Below are positions 59,467-64,000 of a DNA stretch of 64,000 bases, in pieces. The number at the start of each line of letters is the position of its first letter. Position 1 is the stretch's first letter. This stretch comes from Mya arenaria (lineage: Eukaryota; Mollusca; Bivalvia; Myida; Myidae): the NCBI RefSeq assembly GCF_026914265.1, contig NC_069124.1:31891383-31955382 (forward strand). The letters run 5' to 3'. The position numbers and the translations under genes were made by a program. Below the pieces are notes generated by a model. That model did not search any database and was not told where the DNA came from. It was given only the letters and a program-made list of their open reading frames with translations.

Positions 59467-60006
59467 AACACCAATCTTGGAAAATATGGCTAGAAGCGTT
59501 ACTAACGCTTAAAGAAAACTGAAATTTTCGGCAGTTTTCCAAACAATTAAGATATGTTTTATTTCGAGTTATCTTAAAAATGATTGCATTGGTACCAAAC
59601 TCAGCTGATTTTGAAACAAAAACTAAAAAAGGGTCAAAATTGTTAATCTATGAGAGACACAACTTTACGTTGTCCATCAAATGATTATGAAATATTGTCA
59701 GTCCTTCATTCACTAAGGGTGTACAGTAGCGTACGTCATTAGCATCTATATAGACGAGTTAAGAATTTCAAAATCAATCCTCTACAACATTAAAACGTGT
59801 TTTTTCAATGAAGGTGTTACACCGAAACATTTAAGGTTATAAACTTTACGTGTTTGTGTGTTGTTGTTTTTTATTCATATTCGAGGATATGAGTTATACA
59901 CGCGCGCGAACAAGCTATCACCGAAATCATGTTTGTGCTGCCTGACCATTTTACAATTTTCATAACCAGAAAATTACTGTTGCAGTCATGTGATCCTTTA
60001 GGAAAC

Positions 60007-60027
60007 AAAATGGCGGATGACAAATAA
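60007..60027 (+). promoter_or_regulatory. YY1-like site and short uORF before the ZIP gene
   Basis: AAAATGGCGGATGAC at 60007 matches the YY1 core (AAnATGGCGG), often found just after the transcription start. Its ATG also opens a five-codon uORF (ATG at 60010, TAA at 60025-60027), 100 bp before the ZIP start codon. Whether it is transcribed is unknown. Confidence 0.35.
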
Positions 60028-60125
60028 TGACAAATAATCTTGTGACATTTAATTATAAGCAAGAAAGACGTTTGTGATTTTATGAAAAATTCATCCTATA
60101 TCCAATAATCCTAATACAATGCACG

Positions 60126-61229
60126 ATGAATGTGATTATTGTCAAAGTGTTAGTTCTAGTCGGTTTGCTTGTGCTGACATTTGTGTTTGGAATTATTCCA
60201 GTGATTCTCAAAAATGTTTTTAAGAAACGTGCCGACACTGAAAGTCACAAGTCTCGCTACAGAACTATACTGAGCTTCCTCAGCTGCTATGCTGCAGGTG
60301 TATTCCTGGCCACAGGAGTTCTTGACCTACTTCCAGATGTCCGTGTAAGCATCGGCACTACATTCGATGACATTAGCTTGTTTACTTCATTTCCGGTGGC
60401 CGAGTTTGTGATGATGTTTGGTTTCTTTGTAATATTAATTATAGAACAAATAGTTCTATGTGTAAAAGAAGGTCAGACGCAATCAAATCAAGAAACTGAA
60501 CGGAAACCTCTCCTGACTGATGATGAACCGGAAAGCTCTGTAAGAGATTATTACCGGTCAACTTCAAATGCCAGTGAACACTCAATAGGAGGCATAAGTG
60601 ATGAACCATTTAGTCATAGTTTTCCTGGGACACCATCCAGAAGACATTGTTCCAACTGTGAAGAAAGGATTTCTGTTGCGAGTGATCACCACATTTCAAG
60701 ACATGAAGATCCCGGGGATGATATCCTCCCAGAACATGAACACTCATCACTCCGGGCTCTTTTGTTGATATTGGCCCTCTCCTTCCACTCAGTATTTGAA
60801 GGGCTTGCTGTTGGACTTCAGAAGAAAACTGAAGATGTCATAGGAATATTTGGTGCCTTAGTTATTCACAAGTCAATCCTCAGTTTCTGCTTAGGAATGA
60901 ACTTAATAGAGAGCAGATTGTCACAAGCTGGAATCATCCGATCAATTGTATTCTTCTCAATAACTGCACCAATTGGAATCGGTATTGGAATTGGCATTAT
61001 GGATTTATGGGACTCAAATAACTCATTGCTTGTTCAAGGAATACTTAGTGGGATTGCTTGCGGAACTTTTCTGTACGTGACATTCTTCGAAGTCCTCCCA
61101 TCAGAGTTCAATTGCCCTGACCACAGACTCCTGAAAGTCCTGTTTTTAATTTTGGGTTTCGCTACAGTAACTTGTGTTTTGTTTCTAGATAAAGACAATG
61201 GTCCTACCTGCTATGTTAAGCCACAATGA
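60126..61229 (+). CDS. ZIP-family zinc transporter (SLC39A1/2/3-like)
   Basis: A single uninterrupted 367-codon frame. Eight hydrophobic segments sit at about residues 4-27, 45-68, 84-110, 208-231, 239-261, 267-290, 299-325 and 334-355. TM2 ends GVFLATGVLDLLPDV. A long variable loop (111-205) carries acidic and histidine clusters (DHHISRHEDP, PEHEHSS). TM4 bears the ZIP signature HSVFEGLAVGLQ with the metal-site His and Glu, and TM5 carries HKS. This is the plasma-membrane ZIP1-3 type (subfamily II), importing Zn2+ into the cytosol. TM2 has D where many relatives have H in the LLP motif. There is no intron in the coding part, whereas CCP1 and the KY-like gene are heavily split; either the ancestral structure is intron-poor or this is a retrocopy. 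The start is the first ATG, with a hydrophobic segment immediately after. Confidence 0.93.
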   Translation: MNVIIVKVLVLVGLLVLTFVFGIIPVILKNVFKKRADTESHKSRYRTILSFLSCYAAGVFLATGVLDLLPDVRVSIGTTFDDISLFTSFPVAEFVMMFGFFVILIIEQIVLCVKEGQTQSNQETERKPLLTDDEPESSVRDYYRSTSNASEHSIGGISDEPFSHSFPGTPSRRHCSNCEERISVASDHHISRHEDPGDDILPEHEHSSLRALLLILALSFHSVFEGLAVGLQKKTEDVIGIFGALVIHKSILSFCLGMNLIESRLSQAGIIRSIVFFSITAPIGIGIGIGIMDLWDSNNSLLVQGILSGIACGTFLYVTFFEVLPSEFNCPDHRLLKVLFLILGFATVTCVLFLDKDNGPTCYVKPQ

Positions 61230-61880
61230 TTAGATCTGTTGGTTCTATTGTGATTTTAATTGAAGTTCTTAATGTTAAAAATATTTTATTGTAATATTGA
61301 CATATTTTACTGCTGTAAGGTTCTTTTTTCATTTACAGCTTTGTATGAAAGATCTGTTAAACATATTCATATAGAAAGAACAAATGAGTTATACATAATA
61401 CTGTAATGCATTAAATTTAATTTGTTTCTTGTATGCATACATGTACATCATAACATGTATATCAAGTGTAAACCTATATTGTGCCCCTTTAATGCATAGC
61501 AAGTTCTAAAAACTATATTCACATGATGTTGTTATTGATTGACTAAAGAAGTGGAATAAGTTTATAACCAATATATGTCAACTTTAATAACTGATACATT
61601 TAATATTTTTCACACACAAATAAGTCACAATATGCCCATTATATTGATGATTATGCTTCCTTGAATGAATATTGTCATTTTAATGATTTGTCAAGACTTT
61701 CATACTTCGCTAGTTGCTATTTTTTTTCCTTTTCTTTGCTGAAATGTGAAACTTGGTGTCATAACATACTCATTTATCTAAAACAAGATTATGGAAACAT
61801 CTGTTCGAATTATAAACACTTTAAAACAAATGTTTATATAAAGATAAGCTTTAAATATGTGCTTCCCTAAAATTGCACTG
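61230..61880 (+). other. 3' flank of the ZIP gene
   Basis: AT-rich presumed 3' UTR. No perfect AATAAA was found close to the stop; ATTAAA near 61902 is a candidate. No further gene was seen. Confidence 0.4.
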
Positions 61881-61889
61881 CCCATCCCT

Positions 61890-62900
61890 GAATATGATCC
61901 ATTAAAAGATCACACTTAGATTTTAATGATAATGGAATGCTGCATACATGTATAGATAGACTATCTGAGTGGGGGCTGTAACTTTTACATGCATGGAGGG
62001 ATTTTAAAGTAAATTAGCAAATGTGTTAAGTTTGACAGACAATGTGTCTTGTGCAGGACACAAAACCCTTCTTCAAAGTTCAAGATCACACTTAAAATTT
62101 GATCATTATTCATTGCTGCATTTTACGCATAAATAGGGTTTAGATGGTCGAGTTCTGGTTGTAACTCTGTCATGAATGAACAAATTATAAATTACTTGGC
62201 AGATGTGTTGGATACAGAAATACATGTCACTGTCACCTTTTAGACCCACATCTCTTTTTGAAAGGTCAAGGTCACACTTACGGGCTCATTATTATGGAAT
62301 TCTGCATATATACAGATAGAATATAGTTGATTGTATTTGGGCTATAACTTTGTTATGTGGCATGCCTGGATGGATTTTGAAATAAAATGGCTTATGTTCA
62401 GTACTTTAAGGCAATGTGTCATTTATAAGACAACCCTTCTTCAAAGTTAGAGAATCACTAGAGTTGGATCATTATTGAATGTTGCTTATCTACACATAGA
62501 GTGTAGATGGTCGTGTCCAAGCTGTAGCTTTGTCATGCCGGGAGGGATTTTTAATATTTCTTGGCACATGTTTGGTACATAAAGGCAATGTATTGTGCAA
62601 CCTGCATCGCCTCCCAAAAAGTCAACCTTACACTTTTAGGGTAATTATTATAGATTGATGCATACATGTATACAGGGTCATAGAGAAATGGCACTTGTTT
62701 CTGGGTCTGTAATTTTGTCATGCATAGAATATGCCCCTTATGTCCATGAAGGTGTTCATATTAAAATCATGCTGTATGTCTAACTGTCCTTCTACTCTAT
62801 TAAACGTTATTTTACCATGCTTGGAAGGATTTTACAATAACTTAGCACATGTATTCTGTACATAGTAGACATGACATGTGCAGGACCCATCTTGAAGATC
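61890..62900 (+). repeat. Diverged tandem repeat, about 175-190-bp unit, five or six copies
   Basis: Recurrent phrases are TGGAATGCTGCATACATGTA, GATGGTCG, CTGTAACTTTGTCATGC, GG(A/T)GGGATTTT, CTTGGCACATGT, AGGCAATGTGTC and GGTCAAGGTCACACTTA. Anchors fall near 61996, 62180, 62372, 62540 and 62826. It is a molluscan-type non-coding array. Confidence 0.75.
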
Positions 62901-63784
62901 ATATACCATTACATTGTATGTGTAATGTGAAAGACCCATGTCCCTTCCTCCTACTTCATCACTCTCACATACTTGAGGTTAACCATCATGGGGGCTGGCA
63001 TATGCTTATATTATGTTAGCTCTCCCAGAATGGAGGTACATGTATATCAGAATTTGCATAATCTATTAAACAAAATGACACTTCGGGGACATTCGTCTTT
63101 ACTGTGACAGCTGTTGTTAGTTGAATTTTTATCTATTTTTTAATGTAGGTAAAATTATGTTGGTAGAATGCTTTTATGGAGAATTTAATCTGTACTTGGG
63201 AAGTTATATGGATGAGCAATTGTTTGAAAATATATTAAATCATATTTTACATATATAACTCTTGCATGTATTAATACTATTATGAAGTTTTGTTGGTACA
63301 ATATATGTTCTATTTCATTAAATGTTTAAATAGTTTAAAGTTTAAAGAAAGTAATAAAAGTACGTACTTGATTTTTATAGTTTTTTAGCACAACTATTCG
63401 AAGAATAAGGAGGCTATACCACACGCCCCAGCATCTGTGTCCGGGTCAAGTTGCATTTTCACTTAAAACTCCAATACCCTTCAGTCAGTTCACTTAGTAC
63501 TTCACATAATTGTTCAGGACGATCAAACAGAGGTTAAATAACTCCATATCAAAGATATAAATAATTGCCCCTGACTAGACTTAGGAATTAAAAAATCTAG
63601 GGCATAATTTAAATCAGGTAAAATTTTGAGGGCAAGTACACACAACTTCTATACCTTTCATTCAATTGACTAATTACTGAACAATATTAACCCTAAATAT
63701 AAATTATGGCCCTTGATTGACTTTTTTTTGCTTGGACAGGCAAATTTTTTTTACCAGGTTTTCATTAAATGAAAAAAAGAAATA
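62901..63784 (+). other. Repeat-rich end of window, no gene
   Basis: The stretch at 63381-63780 (ACCACACGCCCCAGCATCTG, GTCCGGGTCAAGTTGCATTT) looks like another dispersed repeat. No open frame is supported. Confidence 0.4.
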
Positions 63785-64000
63785 AACAAGAGGCCCAAAT
63801 GGGCCTATGCTCTACTGGCTGGGTTTGTGTGGTTAACATCACTGTTTTCGAAAGGAACCAAGCTCTAATGGATATGTAAATACTGTACAAGTTTCATCGA
63901 GATACAATCAAAACTGAAGGCTGTATCGTGTTAACAAGGAATTGTTTACAGACGCACAGACACACATACTACATACACATTACCATCGCATAAGCTATTC
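63785..64000 (+). repeat. Dispersed repeat, copy 2, cut by window end
   Basis: It starts AAGAGGCCCAAATGGGCCTA and continues with GCTCTACTGGCTGG, ATACAATCAAAACTGAAGGC and GGAATTGTTTACAGACGCAC. It is related in order and wording to 40366-40800 (minus). Confidence 0.6.

Overview
The window reads as nuclear DNA of a bivalve mollusc. Genes are split by GT-AG introns, intergenic DNA is AT-rich, and tRNA-derived SINEs, hairpin MITEs and short-period tandem repeats of molluscan type are dense. Protein matches are metazoan. The bivalve assignment rests on the repeat style and gene types; I cannot name the species.

Layout. (1) 1-401, plus: the last two coding exons of an animal haem peroxidase, cut by the left edge. 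(2) 402-9322: gene-free and repeat-rich, including a 4.4-kb segment bounded by about 72-bp inverted repeats. (3) 9631-10461, minus: a two-exon small heat-shock protein with a TATA box and a strong heat-shock-element array. (4) 11180-11506, minus: an uncertain 108-residue ORF. (5) 13354-38985, plus: 24 coding exons of cytosolic carboxypeptidase 1 (AGTPBP1/CCP1/Nna1), reconstructed with every splice phase consistent (1247 residues, all expected catalytic residues present). Its UGA stop is followed in the same frame by 203 more sense codons ending in a CaaX-like tail. (6) 39598-47545: 3' UTR, then repeats including two adjacent minisatellites. (7) 47765-56353, minus: 12 exons of a kyphoscoliosis-peptidase (KY)-like protein of 854 residues. 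It has an N-myristoylation-type N terminus, a transglutaminase-like core in which all three catalytic positions look substituted, and a C-terminal region resembling the dynein heavy-chain stalk base. (8) 60126-61229, plus: an intronless ZIP (SLC39A1-3-like) zinc transporter. (9) 61230-64000: 3' UTR and tandem or dispersed repeats.

The genes do not form a pathway. CCP1 (tubulin deglutamylation) and the KY/dynein-stalk-like protein could both touch the cytoskeleton, but their adjacency is not evidence of a link. The most unusual items are the CCP1 stop codon in a CAR-YYA leaky context followed by a long coding-like extension, repeated tandem copying of exon-intron junctions inside CCP1 (one giving an alternative in-frame acceptor), and the KY-like pseudoenzyme architecture.
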